In this document: positions 25,481 to 33,251 of the stretch, piece after piece
How the letters are laid out: every line of letters begins with the position of its first letter
Numbering within the stretch: position 1 is the stretch's first letter
Source: Streptomyces abikoensis
GTDB taxonomy: Bacteria; Actinomycetota; Actinomycetes; Streptomycetales; Streptomycetaceae
Direction of reading: 5' to 3'
DNA: 64,000 bases
NCBI RefSeq assembly: GCF_014648775.1
Contig: NZ_BMRT01000009.1
Location: forward strand, 124,001-188,000
The notes under the pieces: model-generated
Seen by the model: only the letters and a program-made list of their open reading frames with translations
The model's database searches: none
Told to the model about the DNA's origin: nothing
Program-made: the position numbers and the translations under genes

Positions 25481-26616
25481 GGGTGGGCGGCCAGCAGGTC
25501 GCCCAGGGCCTCCTCATGGGCGGCCGCCGGGCCGAGGGAGAGCTCCAGCTGCTTCGCCCAGGCGTGATAGCGGTGGAGGGCGTACTCGGTGTCCGCGCCG
25601 AAGCCGCCGTGCAGGTGCTGGGCGGTCTGGACGACGCGGCGTACGCCCTCGGAGGCCCAGACCTTGGCGACGGCGATGTCGGCGGCGACGGGCAGCGCGC
25701 CCGCTTCCTCGTGCGCCGTGGCCGTCTCGACGCGCCAGGCCGCCTGCAGGAGCGTGGCCTCCATCGCCCGAAGGTCGATATAGCGATCCGCGCACTGGAC
25801 CGCCACGGCCTGGAACGTGGCGAGGGGGAAGCCGAACTGCTCCCGCTTGCTCGTGTAGTCACCGGTCATCCGGGCCGCCGCCTCGCCGACGCCCAGTGCC
25901 AGGGCGCAGGTGCCGACGGTGAGCAGCTCCCGCAGCCGCGCCCAGGCGCCGTCCGCCGTGATCACCTCGTCCTGCCCGGCGCGCACCGCGTCCAGGGTCA
26001 CCCGGGCGTACCGCTCGCCGTTGGTGGAGACCTGGTCCTCCAGGGTGGCTCCGGGACGGCCGGGCGGGACCAGGGCGAGGACCGTACGGCCGTCCCCGGC
26101 GTGGGCGGGCAGCAGGATCCGGTCGGCGGTGGGCGCCCAGGGCACGGCGGTCTGCTGCCCGTCGAGGATCCAGTGGCCGTCGCTGTCCTGCCGGGCGGTG
26201 ACGGCGAGTTCGGGGAGGTCATGCCCGGTGCGGCCCTGCGCGGCGGCCGTGACGACGAGCTCGCCCCGGCCGATGGCGTCCAGCAGCGGGCCCGTCGCGG
26301 CGCCGCCGTACGCGCCCAGGACGTAGGCGGCGGCGCTGGTCTCCAGCAGGGGCACGCGGGCCAGGACCCGGCCGGCCTCGCGGAGCACCAGGCACAGGGC
26401 GATCGGCCCCAGCCCCGCGCCGCCGCGCTCCACGGGCAGGAGGAGGCTCAACAGGTCCGCGTCGGCGAGACGGCCCCACAGCGGGCGGTCGAGGTCCTCG
26501 GCGACCGCGCCCGGCACCAGGGCCGGGCTGGGCACCCCGTCGACGCTCACCCCGCCGAGGACGGCCCGGGCCGCCTCGGCCGCCGCCTGCTGCTCCTCGG
26601 TGAAGGTGAAGTCCAT
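25471..26616 (-). CDS. Acyl-CoA dehydrogenase family protein
   Basis: A 381-residue FAD-dependent acyl-CoA dehydrogenase that introduces an alpha-beta double bond into acyl-CoA. It has an N-terminal helical domain (MDFTFTEEQQAAAEAARAVL), a middle beta domain with less conserved motifs, and a C-terminal helical domain containing TSKREQFGFPLATFQAVAVQCAD and the QHLHGGFGADTEYALHRYHAWAK FAD-binding stretch. The usual glutamate base is not evident, and many actinobacterial steroid- or aromatic-ring-specific homologues work as heteromers lacking one. The gene lies 74 bases after paaE on the same strand with its own operator-like palindrome (26644-26656). It may act in aromatic or fatty acyl-CoA breakdown. 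Confidence 0.88.
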   Translation of the reverse strand: MDFTFTEEQQAAAEAARAVLGGVSVDGVPSPALVPGAVAEDLDRPLWGRLADADLLSLLLPVERGGAGLGPIALCLVLREAGRVLARVPLLETSAAAYVLGAYGGAATGPLLDAIGRGELVVTAAAQGRTGHDLPELAVTARQDSDGHWILDGQQTAVPWAPTADRILLPAHAGDGRTVLALVPPGRPGATLEDQVSTNGERYARVTLDAVRAGQDEVITADGAWARLRELLTVGTCALALGVGEAAARMTGDYTSKREQFGFPLATFQAVAVQCADRYIDLRAMEATLLQAAWRVETATAHEEAGALPVAADIAVAKVWASEGVRRVVQTAQHLHGGFGADTEYALHRYHAWAKQLELSLGPAAAHEEALGDLLAAHPLT

Positions 26617-26643
26617 GGCCCGGCCCTCCCTCGTACGGATATC

Positions 26644-26656
26644 TGACGATCCGTCA
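26644..26656 (-). promoter_or_regulatory. TetR-type operator-like palindrome upstream of acyl-CoA dehydrogenase
   Basis: TGACGATCCGTCA is a 13-bp inverted repeat with 5-base arms and a 3-base spacer, 27 bases upstream of the acyl-CoA dehydrogenase start. TGACG-n3-CGTCA palindromes are typical of TetR-family operators at fatty acyl-CoA genes. Its sequence differs from the paa palindromes, so another regulator is implied. Confidence 0.5.
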
Positions 26657-26690
26657 AAGTAGGGCAGGAGGCGGGAATTGGGAATCCGAT

Positions 26691-27785
26691 TCAGCGGTCG
26701 AAGTCCAGCTCCACCTTCTCCGTGGTGGCGTGGGACTGGCAGGCCAGTACGTATCCCGCGTCCAACTCCTCCTGTTCCAACGCGAAGTTGCGGTCCATCC
26801 GTACGTCGCCCGACACCAGGAACGCGCGGCAGGTTCCGCAGACGCCTCCCTTGCAGGCGTAGGGCGCGTCGGCCCGGTTGCGCAGCACCGTCTCCAGCAG
26901 CGTCTCCCCGTCCCGCACCGGCCAACTGCCGCTGCGGCCATCCAGCTTGGCGGTCACCTCGCTGTGTGTGAGGGCCGCGCGTGTGCCCGGCGCCGGGGCC
27001 GCGGCCGTCGTACCCGCCGGGGCGTCCTCCACGTGGAAGATCTCCTCGTGGATCCGCTCGCGCGGGACGCCCAGGCCGCGCAGCGCCCGCTCCGCGCCCT
27101 GCACCAGACCATGGGGGCCGCACAGGAACCAGCCGTCGACCGTTCCGACCGGCAGCAGCGCGGGCAGCAGCCGGGTCAGCCGCTCCTCGTCCAGCCGGCC
27201 GGAGGCGGGCCCGGCCTGCTGCTCCTCGCGGGAGAGGGTCTGAACGAGCTGGAGCCGGTCGGGATAGCGGTCCTTGAGGTCGGCGACCTCGTCGAGGAAC
27301 ATCGTCGAGGCGGTGGTGCGGTCGCTGCGTATCAGGCAGAACCGGGCGTCCGGCTCGCTCGCCAGCAACGTCGAGACGATGCTGAGGACGGGCGTGATCC
27401 CGCTGCCGCCGACGATCGCCGCGAAGCGGCCGGGGCGGGGCCGCAGCACGAACCGTCCGGCCGGGGCCATCACCTCCACGGTGTCCCCCGCGGCCAGCTC
27501 CTTGAGGGCGTACGTCGAGAACGCCCCGCCGTCCACCAGGCGCACGCCGACCCGTAGCGTCTCGGGGCCCTCCGGGCCGGGGGCCCGGCCGCAGAGGGAG
27601 TAGGTGCGGCGTATCTCCGTGCCGTCCACGCGCCGGCGGAGGGCGAGGTGCTGGCCGGGCGCGTACCGGAAGGCGGCGCGCAGGGCGGGCGGGACCGCGA
27701 GGGTGACGGCGACCGAGTCGTCGGTGAGGGGCTCGACGGCCGTCACTCGCAGCGGGTGGAAGGCGCCATGGCGGGCCGCTGCCAT
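26691..27785 (-). CDS. paaE: Phenylacetyl-CoA 1,2-epoxidase reductase subunit PaaE
   Basis: A 364-residue NADPH-dependent reductase that supplies electrons to the PaaABC epoxidase. The N-terminal FAD domain has RTYSLCG, the NAD(P) domain has IVGGSGITPVLSIV and DGWFLCGPHG, and the C-terminal plant-type 2Fe-2S domain has CKGGVCGTCRA with a fourth Cys in LACQSHA. All four cluster ligands are present. Start ATG 27785 shares one base with the paaD stop, so it is coupled to paaABCD. It is the last gene of the paaABCDE run. Confidence 0.94.
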   Translation of the reverse strand: MAAARHGAFHPLRVTAVEPLTDDSVAVTLAVPPALRAAFRYAPGQHLALRRRVDGTEIRRTYSLCGRAPGPEGPETLRVGVRLVDGGAFSTYALKELAAGDTVEVMAPAGRFVLRPRPGRFAAIVGGSGITPVLSIVSTLLASEPDARFCLIRSDRTTASTMFLDEVADLKDRYPDRLQLVQTLSREEQQAGPASGRLDEERLTRLLPALLPVGTVDGWFLCGPHGLVQGAERALRGLGVPRERIHEEIFHVEDAPAGTTAAAPAPGTRAALTHSEVTAKLDGRSGSWPVRDGETLLETVLRNRADAPYACKGGVCGTCRAFLVSGDVRMDRNFALEQEELDAGYVLACQSHATTEKVELDFDR

Positions 27786-28297
27786 CACAACTCCTTGAAG
27801 TGGTCGAACGGTTCGCGGCACGCCTCGCAGCGGCGCAGGGCCTTGCAGGCGGTGGAGGAGAAGCGGCTCAGCAGCGTGGTGTCGGTGGATCCGCAGTGGG
27901 GACACCGAATGGCCAGGCCGACCATGACAGGGCCTTTCGCCCCCGTCGGCCCCGGTGGCGCGATACCGAACTCCTCCAGCTTGCGGCGGCCTTCGGCCGT
28001 GATGTCGTCGGTGGACCAGGGCGGCGAGAGGACCGTGCGGACGGTGACTTCGGCCTGCCCCTGTTCATTGAGCACGCGTTCGATGTCGGCGGACATCGCC
28101 TCGATGGCGGGACAGCCGGTGTAGGTGGGGGTGAGCTCCACCTCCACGCGGCCGGAATCGGTGATGCGCAGGCCCCGGACCACGCCCAGCTCGGCCAGGG
28201 TGAGCACGGGCAGCTCGGGATCGGGGACCGACCCGGCCAGGGCCAGGAGCTCCTCTTCGAGGCGGGAGACGGTGGCTCCCTCGGGCGTGGTCACCAT
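27785..28297 (-). CDS. paaD: Phenylacetate-CoA oxygenase assembly protein PaaD
   Basis: A 170-residue member of the MIP18/DUF59-type iron-sulfur carrier family, needed for maturation of the epoxidase complex. The N-terminal DUF59 fold contains VPDPELPVLTLAELGVVRG and TYTGCPAIEAM with the conserved Cys. The C-terminus is a zinc-ribbon-like region (CPHCGSTDT, CEAC). Start ATG 28297 overlaps the paaC end by seven bases. A typical member, with no missing motif. Confidence 0.94.
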   Translation of the reverse strand: MVTTPEGATVSRLEEELLALAGSVPDPELPVLTLAELGVVRGLRITDSGRVEVELTPTYTGCPAIEAMSADIERVLNEQGQAEVTVRTVLSPPWSTDDITAEGRRKLEEFGIAPPGPTGAKGPVMVGLAIRCPHCGSTDTTLLSRFSSTACKALRRCEACREPFDHFKEL

Positions 28298-29043
28298 GTC
28301 GCCCCCGGGTGGCTGCGGTGCAGATGCTGCATTTCCGCGAGCATCCGCCCGAACGGCTCGGTGTGGATGCCCTGCCGGCCCGCGCCGGCGGTCCACGCGC
28401 CGATCTGGGGGCCGTCGGGCAGGGTCAGCGTGGCACGCCGGATGGCGTCGGTGACGGTGGTCAGCCAGCCGTCGCGCAGTGCGTCCCGGTCGACGGACAG
28501 GCCCTCCACGGGCTCGAAGAGCTCGCCCGTGAACCGCCACAGGGCGTCCAGGGCGCGCTGCATCCGGGAGTGGCTCTCCGGCGTGCCGTCGCCGAGGCGC
28601 AGGGTCCAGTGCTCGGCGTGGTCCCGGTGGTAGGCGACCTCCTTGACGGCCTTCGCGGCGATCGGGGCGAAGGGCGAGCCGGCGTCGGCCGCCAACTGCT
28701 CGTAGAGCAGCTGCTGGTAGACGGAGAAGTAGAGCTGGCGGGCGATGGTGTGCGCGAAGTCGCCGTTGGGCTGCTCGACGAGCTGGACGTTGCGGAAGGC
28801 GCGCTCCTCGCGGAGGTAGGCGAGCTCGTCCTCGTCGCCCACGAGGGACAGCAGGACACGGGCCTGTCCGAGCAGGTCGAGCGCGATATTGGCGAGGGCG
28901 ACCTCCTCCTCCAGCACGGGCGCGTGCCCGGCCCACTCGCCCAGCCGGTGGGAGAGCACCAGAGCGTCGTCACCGAGGGAGAGGGCCGCGGTCGCGTGCG
29001 CCTGCGCGGGGACGGTCGCGGGTGTGGGCACAGATGCGGTCAC
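28291..29043 (-). CDS. paaC: Phenylacetyl-CoA 1,2-epoxidase structural subunit PaaC
   Basis: A 250-residue ferritin-like subunit that pairs with PaaA as its non-catalytic structural partner. It is helical throughout, with family stretches such as LVLSHRLGEWAGHAP, DLLGQARVLL, NVQLVEQPNGDFAHTIARQLYFS and KEVAYHRDHAEHW. Start GTG 29043 overlaps the paaB stop by four bases (GTGA). Its reading frame ends inside the first codons of paaD, so translation is tightly coupled along the operon. Confidence 0.94.
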   Translation of the reverse strand: MTASVPTPATVPAQAHATAALSLGDDALVLSHRLGEWAGHAPVLEEEVALANIALDLLGQARVLLSLVGDEDELAYLREERAFRNVQLVEQPNGDFAHTIARQLYFSVYQQLLYEQLAADAGSPFAPIAAKAVKEVAYHRDHAEHWTLRLGDGTPESHSRMQRALDALWRFTGELFEPVEGLSVDRDALRDGWLTTVTDAIRRATLTLPDGPQIGAWTAGAGRQGIHTEPFGRMLAEMQHLHRSHPGATW

Positions 29044-29327
29044 AGGTGCTTCACCCCCTCCGGGATGTCGTAGAAGGTCGGGTGGCGGTAGGGCTTGTCG
29101 GCGGCGGGCTCGAAGAAGGGGTCCTTCTCGTCCGGGGAGGAGGCGGTGACGGCCGTGGACGGCACCACCCAGATGGAGACGCCTTCGGAGCGCCGGGTGT
29201 AGAGATCGCGGGCGTTGCGCAGGGCCATCTCGGCGTCCGGGGCGTGGAGGCTGCCGGCGTGGGTGTGGGACAGGCCCCGCCTGCTGCGCACGAACACTTC
29301 CCACAGGGGCCAGTCGGTGCCGGTCAT
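29040..29327 (-). CDS. paaB: Phenylacetyl-CoA 1,2-epoxidase subunit PaaB
   Basis: A 95-residue small subunit that bridges PaaAC heterodimers. Family motifs are [26 protein letters not shown] near the N-terminus, [23 protein letters not shown] in the middle and a Pro-rich end ([17 protein letters not shown]). Start ATG 29327 overlaps the paaA stop by four bases. Length is normal for the family. Confidence 0.95.
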   Translation of the reverse strand: MTGTDWPLWEVFVRSRRGLSHTHAGSLHAPDAEMALRNARDLYTRRSEGVSIWVVPSTAVTASSPDEKDPFFEPAADKPYRHPTFYDIPEGVKHL

Positions 29328-30286
29328 GCTGTCGCCTCTCCGTGTTCGGCCGCGTGCTTGGTGGCGTACGCGGCGGCTGCCTCGCGGACCCAGGCGCCCT
29401 CCTCGTGGGCCCTGCGGCGCTGGGTTATGCGCTGTTCGTTGCACGGGCCGTTGCCGCGGAGGACCTCGTGGAACTCGTCCCAGTCGATGGCGCCGAAGTC
29501 GTGGTGGCCGCGCTCCTCGTTCCACCGGAGGTCCGGGTCGGGGAGGGTGAGGCCCAGGGATTCGGCCTGGGGGACGCAGATGTCCACGAAGCGCTGGCGC
29601 AGCTCGTCGTTGGAGTGCCGCTTGATCTTCCAGGCCATGGACTGGGAGGAGTGGGCGGACTCGTCGTCGGGCGGGCCGAACATCATCAGGGACGGCCACC
29701 ACCAGCGGTTCACCGCGTCCTGCGCCATGGCGTGCTGGGCCTCGGTGCCCCGGCTGAGGGCGAGCAGCAGCTCGTAGCCCTGGCGCTGGTGGAAGGACTC
29801 CTCCTTGCAGATGCGGACCATGGCCCGGGCGTAGGGGCCGTAGGAGCAGCGGCAGAGGGGGACCTGGTTGGTGATGGCCGCGCCGTCCACGAGCCAGCCG
29901 ATGGCGCCGACGTCCGCCCAGGTCAGGGTGGGGTAGTTGAAGATCGAGGAGTAGCGCTGGCGGCCGGCGTGGAGCTTGTCGAGCAGCTCGTCGCGGCCGG
30001 TGCCGAGGGTCTCGGCGGCGCTGTAGAGGTAGAGGCCGTGGCCCGCTTCGTCCTGCACCTTGGCCATGAGGATCGCCTTGCGGCGCAGCGAGGGCGCGCG
30101 AGTGATCCAGTTGGCCTCGGGCTGCATGCCGATGATCTCGGAGTGGGCGTGCTGGGCGATCTGCCGGACGAGCGTGGCGCGATAGGCGTCGGGCATCCAG
30201 TCGCGTGGCTCGATCCGCTCGTCGGCGGCCACGGCGGCTTCGAACACCGCCTCCAGCGCTCCCGTCTCCGGCGCCGTCGTGGTCAT
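29324..30286 (-). CDS. paaA: Phenylacetyl-CoA 1,2-epoxidase catalytic subunit PaaA
   Basis: A 320-residue diiron oxygenase subunit that epoxidises the aromatic ring of phenylacetyl-CoA, the first committed ring step of the paa pathway. Metal-ligand motifs include [15 protein letters not shown] (Glu-x-x-His) and [15 protein letters not shown]. Family stretches such as [14 protein letters not shown] and [12 protein letters not shown] are present. ATG 30286 is used. The promoter and operator lie just upstream (30318-30367). First gene of the paaABCDE run. Confidence 0.96.
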   Translation of the reverse strand: MTTTAPETGALEAVFEAAVAADERIEPRDWMPDAYRATLVRQIAQHAHSEIIGMQPEANWITRAPSLRRKAILMAKVQDEAGHGLYLYSAAETLGTGRDELLDKLHAGRQRYSSIFNYPTLTWADVGAIGWLVDGAAITNQVPLCRCSYGPYARAMVRICKEESFHQRQGYELLLALSRGTEAQHAMAQDAVNRWWWPSLMMFGPPDDESAHSSQSMAWKIKRHSNDELRQRFVDICVPQAESLGLTLPDPDLRWNEERGHHDFGAIDWDEFHEVLRGNGPCNEQRITQRRRAHEEGAWVREAAAAYATKHAAEHGEATA

Positions 30287-30317
30287 GCCGTGCCCCCTCG
30301 CCTTGACGATTCTCCCT

Positions 30318-30335
30318 ACCGACCGATCGTTCGGT
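30318..30335 (-). promoter_or_regulatory. PaaR-type operator at paaA
   Basis: ACCGACCGATCGTTCGGT is an 18-bp near-perfect palindrome 31 bp upstream of paaA and just downstream of the -10 box. Its reverse complement matches the element at 35024-35041 at 17 of 18 positions. ACCG-n-CG halves resemble published PaaR (TetR) operators of actinobacteria. Confidence 0.7.
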
Positions 30336-30338
30336 TCA

Positions 30339-30367
30339 ATGGTGAGGGGAGCCCCAGACCCTGTCAA
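30339..30367 (-). promoter_or_regulatory. paaA promoter
   Basis: On the minus strand, TTGACA (30367-30362) is followed by exactly 17 bases and CACCAT (30344-30339). The -35 is a perfect consensus. The operator begins three bases after the -10, where it would block initiation. Confidence 0.6.
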
Positions 30368-30501
30368 CCCTGTGGATAACTCGTCGGCGCTGGGCCTCCC
30401 GGTGCCGCGTCGGTACGGTTCGGGTGCACACCGGGGCGCTCGGGCGCCCGGCGGCGCGCCACAGGCGCATGGATCGGCGGACAAGGAACAGGGGCGGGGC
30501 G

Positions 30502-31179
30502 ATGGAGACGGACGAGGCGCGCGAGCGGGCCGGCGGCGCCGCCGGGCCGGAGGGCCTGTCCCTGCCGGCACGCGTCGTCGTCGCCCTCGGCGTCGCGGTG
30601 GTGACGCTGGCGGTCACGGTGCACCTGGCGATGATGTTCCTGCACGTGGCACCGCCGAACACGGTCAGCAAACGGCACGCGGCGGAGATAGACGACTACG
30701 TCTACCCGGAGTTCGAGCAGAACTGGAAGTTCTTCGCCCCCAACCCGCTGCAGCAGAACGTCGCCGTCCAGGCGCGCGCCGAGCTGACCGGCGCGGACGG
30801 CCGGACCACCGTCACCCCCTGGGCCGACCTGTCGGCCCGCGACGGCGCCGACATACTCCACAACCCCGTCCCCAGCCACACCCGGCAGAACGAGCTCCGC
30901 CGCGCCTGGGACTTCTACGCGGGCACGCACGACGCCCAGGAGCGCCCCAGCGGCCTGCGCGGCCGCCTCGCCGAGCAGTACGTCCGCCGCATCGCCCTCT
31001 CCCGGCTGGGCGCGAGCCAGGACGGCCGCCCGGTCGAACGCGTCCAGGTGCGGTCCGTGACCACGCCCATCGCGCCCCCGCCCTGGAGCGACGAGAAGGC
31101 CGACACCAAGCCGGTGTACCGGGTGCTGGGCTGGTGGCCGGTGACCACCGCCGATCTCGCGGAGGCGAGGAACCGATGA
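30502..31179 (+). CDS. DUF5819 family membrane-anchored protein
   Basis: A 225-residue protein with one N-terminal membrane helix (about residues 24-48) and a predicted extracytoplasmic domain containing [19 protein letters not shown], the family hallmark. The start is ATG 30502 with GGGGCGGGG upstream. Its stop overlaps the HTTM gene start (ATGA, 31176-31179). DUF5819 proteins repeatedly occur next to HTTM proteins in actinobacteria, which suggests a two-component membrane complex of unknown function. It is not related to phenylacetate catabolism, despite the location. Confidence 0.87.
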   Translation: METDEARERAGGAAGPEGLSLPARVVVALGVAVVTLAVTVHLAMMFLHVAPPNTVSKRHAAEIDDYVYPEFEQNWKFFAPNPLQQNVAVQARAELTGADGRTTVTPWADLSARDGADILHNPVPSHTRQNELRRAWDFYAGTHDAQERPSGLRGRLAEQYVRRIALSRLGASQDGRPVERVQVRSVTTPIAPPPWSDEKADTKPVYRVLGWWPVTTADLAEARNR

Positions 31180-32471
31180 CCACCTCACCGACGCGTTCGC
31201 TGTCGCGCGCTCTCGCCCGCGTCACCGGCGCCTCCCTGGGCCCGTACCAGACGGCCCTCCTGCGGATCGGGCTCTCCTTCACCTGGCTGTGCTACCTGCT
31301 GCGCGAATGGCCCAACCGCCGTGAGCTGTACGGGCCGGACGCGCCCTGGAGCTGGCGGATGGCCCACGAGCTCATCGGCGACAACCACGCCTTCACCGCG
31401 CTGATGTGGTCCGACAACCCCGCGTGGTTCGAGACCGTCTACGCGCTCGCCATCGTCTTCAGCGCCCTGCTGATGCTCGGCTGGCGCACCCGGACCATGT
31501 CGGTCCTCTCCATGCTCGGCGTGCTCTCGCTCCAGAACCGCAGCGTGTTCATCGGGGACGGCGGCGACAACGTCGTCCATCTGATGGCGCTCTACATGGT
31601 CCTGACGCGCTGCGGCCAGGTCTGGTCCCTCGACGCCCGCCGCGCGGCACGCCTGGCGCGGGAGAGCGCCGACGGCGACGCGCGGGGGCGTGCCGACCGA
31701 GACGCGTGGGACGTGCCGGGCATCGCGCTGTGGACGGTGTGCGGGCTCGGGCTCGTCCTCGCGCAGGTCCTCGGCGACGACAGCATGACCTGGACCGGCG
31801 AAGGGCCGCTGCCCGGCCTCTCCTGGCCCGTCACGCTGTGGGGGCTGTGGGCCGTCCAGGGACTGTGGTGGGCGGTGCGGCGGCACGCCCCCGGGGAGCC
31901 GCGCGCCGTGCTCGACGCGCTGGCCCATCTGACGCACAACGCCGCCCTGTTGGTGATCATGGCGGAGGTCTGTCTGATCTATGCCACGGCCGGCTGGTAC
32001 AAGGTTCAGGGCTCGCGCTGGCAGGACGGCACCGCGCTGTTCTACCCCATGCACATCGACTACTTCTCGCCCTGGCCCTGGCTCTCCCACGCCCTCGCCG
32101 CGAGCAGCCTCGTCGTCCTGCTGCTCAGCTACGGCACGGTGGCTGTCCAGGTCGCGTTCCCCTTCACCCTGCTCAACCGGCGGGTGAAGAACGTGCTGCT
32201 GGTGGTGATGATGGCCGAGCACCTCGGCATCGCCGTGCTGCTGGGACTGCCGTTCTTCTCCCTCGCGATGATCGTCGCGGACGCGGTGTTCCTGCCGACG
32301 TCCTTCCTGCGCCGGCTGGAGGGCGCCCGTCGTCTGCTTCCCCCGGCGCGCGGCCGGCGGGAGCCGGTGGGGCCTTGCCCCGCTCCCCGGACCCCGGCCG
32401 AGGAGGAGGCCGACGGCCCGGCCGACGCTCCGGCCGCCGTGCCGGGGCCCGGCCGGCGGACCGTAGGCTGA
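31176..32471 (+). CDS. HTTM domain polytopic membrane protein
   Basis: A 431-residue protein with several hydrophobic helices (about residues 20-40, 75-95, 100-120, 175-195, 215-235, 280-310, 325-350). The HTTM domain (horizontally transferred transmembrane) is related to the membrane part of vitamin K-dependent gamma-carboxylase. Signatures include LLRIGLSFTWLCYLL near the start, FIGDGGDNVVHLMALYM and YATAGWYKVQGSRWQDGTA, and the C-terminus is a disordered Pro/Ala-rich tail. Coupled to the DUF5819 gene by a four-base overlap. Whether it is an enzyme is unknown. Confidence 0.86.
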   Translation: MTTSPTRSLSRALARVTGASLGPYQTALLRIGLSFTWLCYLLREWPNRRELYGPDAPWSWRMAHELIGDNHAFTALMWSDNPAWFETVYALAIVFSALLMLGWRTRTMSVLSMLGVLSLQNRSVFIGDGGDNVVHLMALYMVLTRCGQVWSLDARRAARLARESADGDARGRADRDAWDVPGIALWTVCGLGLVLAQVLGDDSMTWTGEGPLPGLSWPVTLWGLWAVQGLWWAVRRHAPGEPRAVLDALAHLTHNAALLVIMAEVCLIYATAGWYKVQGSRWQDGTALFYPMHIDYFSPWPWLSHALAASSLVVLLLSYGTVAVQVAFPFTLLNRRVKNVLLVVMMAEHLGIAVLLGLPFFSLAMIVADAVFLPTSFLRRLEGARRLLPPARGRREPVGPCPAPRTPAEEEADGPADAPAAVPGPGRRTVG

Positions 32472-32476
32472 GGCCC

Positions 32477-33250
32477 ATGACCCAGGACGACCCCGGCACT
32501 GCCGCGCTGCGGCGGTGGGCCGCCGACGCGCCCGGCGCCGTGCTGCTCGACGGCTTCCACGCGCTCAAGCACGCCCTGCGCTTCGGCGCGCCCGTGGGCC
32601 CCGCCCTCACCAGCGACAAGGCCTCCGTCCTGGCGCTCTCCGCCGACCTGGCCGGCGACCTGACGGACACCCTCGACGACCTCCTGGTGGAGGTGCCCGC
32701 GGCGACGCTGCGCGAGCTCGTGCCGAGGATCCACCCCACCGGCGTGGCCGCCCTGGCCACCCGGCCGGACCGCCGCGCCAACCTCGACGCGCTGGCCCGG
32801 CGGCCCCGGCAGGCGCCCGTCGTCGTCCTGGACAACCCCCGCAACCTCGGCAACGTCGGCGCGGTGGTCCGGCTGGCGGCCGGTTTCGGCGCGACCGGCG
32901 TCGTCACCACCGGGGACATCGATCCGTGGCACCCCAACGCCGTGCGGTCGGGGGCCGGGCTGCACTACGCGACGGCCGTGGAACGGCTGCCGGCCGACGA
33001 GCTGCCCCCGGGGCCGCTGTACGTCCTGGACCCGGAAGGGGACGACATCCGGGGCGTCCCCCTGCCCGACGACGCGCTGCTCGTGTTCGGGTCGGAGCGG
33101 CACGGCGTCTCGGCGGAGCTGAGGGGCAGGGCGGACCGGTTGGTCGCCCTGCCGATGCGCCCGCAGGTCTCCAGCTACAACCTGGCCACGAGCGTGGCGA
33201 TGGCCCTGTTCCACTGGGGCGGGCCCGGGACGGTGCCCCCGGCGGGCTGA
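32477..33250 (+). CDS. TrmH family RNA methyltransferase
   Basis: A 257-residue SPOUT-fold methyltransferase that modifies ribose in rRNA or tRNA using S-adenosylmethionine. The C-terminal knotted domain has the three SpoU motifs: DNPRNLGNVGAVVRLAAGFG, LLVFGSERHGVSAEL and LPMRPQVSSYNLATSVAMALF. The N-terminal 90 residues form a substrate-binding domain. ATG 32477 is five bases after the HTTM stop. The exact target nucleotide cannot be inferred. Confidence 0.93.
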   Translation: MTQDDPGTAALRRWAADAPGAVLLDGFHALKHALRFGAPVGPALTSDKASVLALSADLAGDLTDTLDDLLVEVPAATLRELVPRIHPTGVAALATRPDRRANLDALARRPRQAPVVVLDNPRNLGNVGAVVRLAAGFGATGVVTTGDIDPWHPNAVRSGAGLHYATAVERLPADELPPGPLYVLDPEGDDIRGVPLPDDALLVFGSERHGVSAELRGRADRLVALPMRPQVSSYNLATSVAMALFHWGGPGTVPPAG

Positions 33251-33251
33251 G

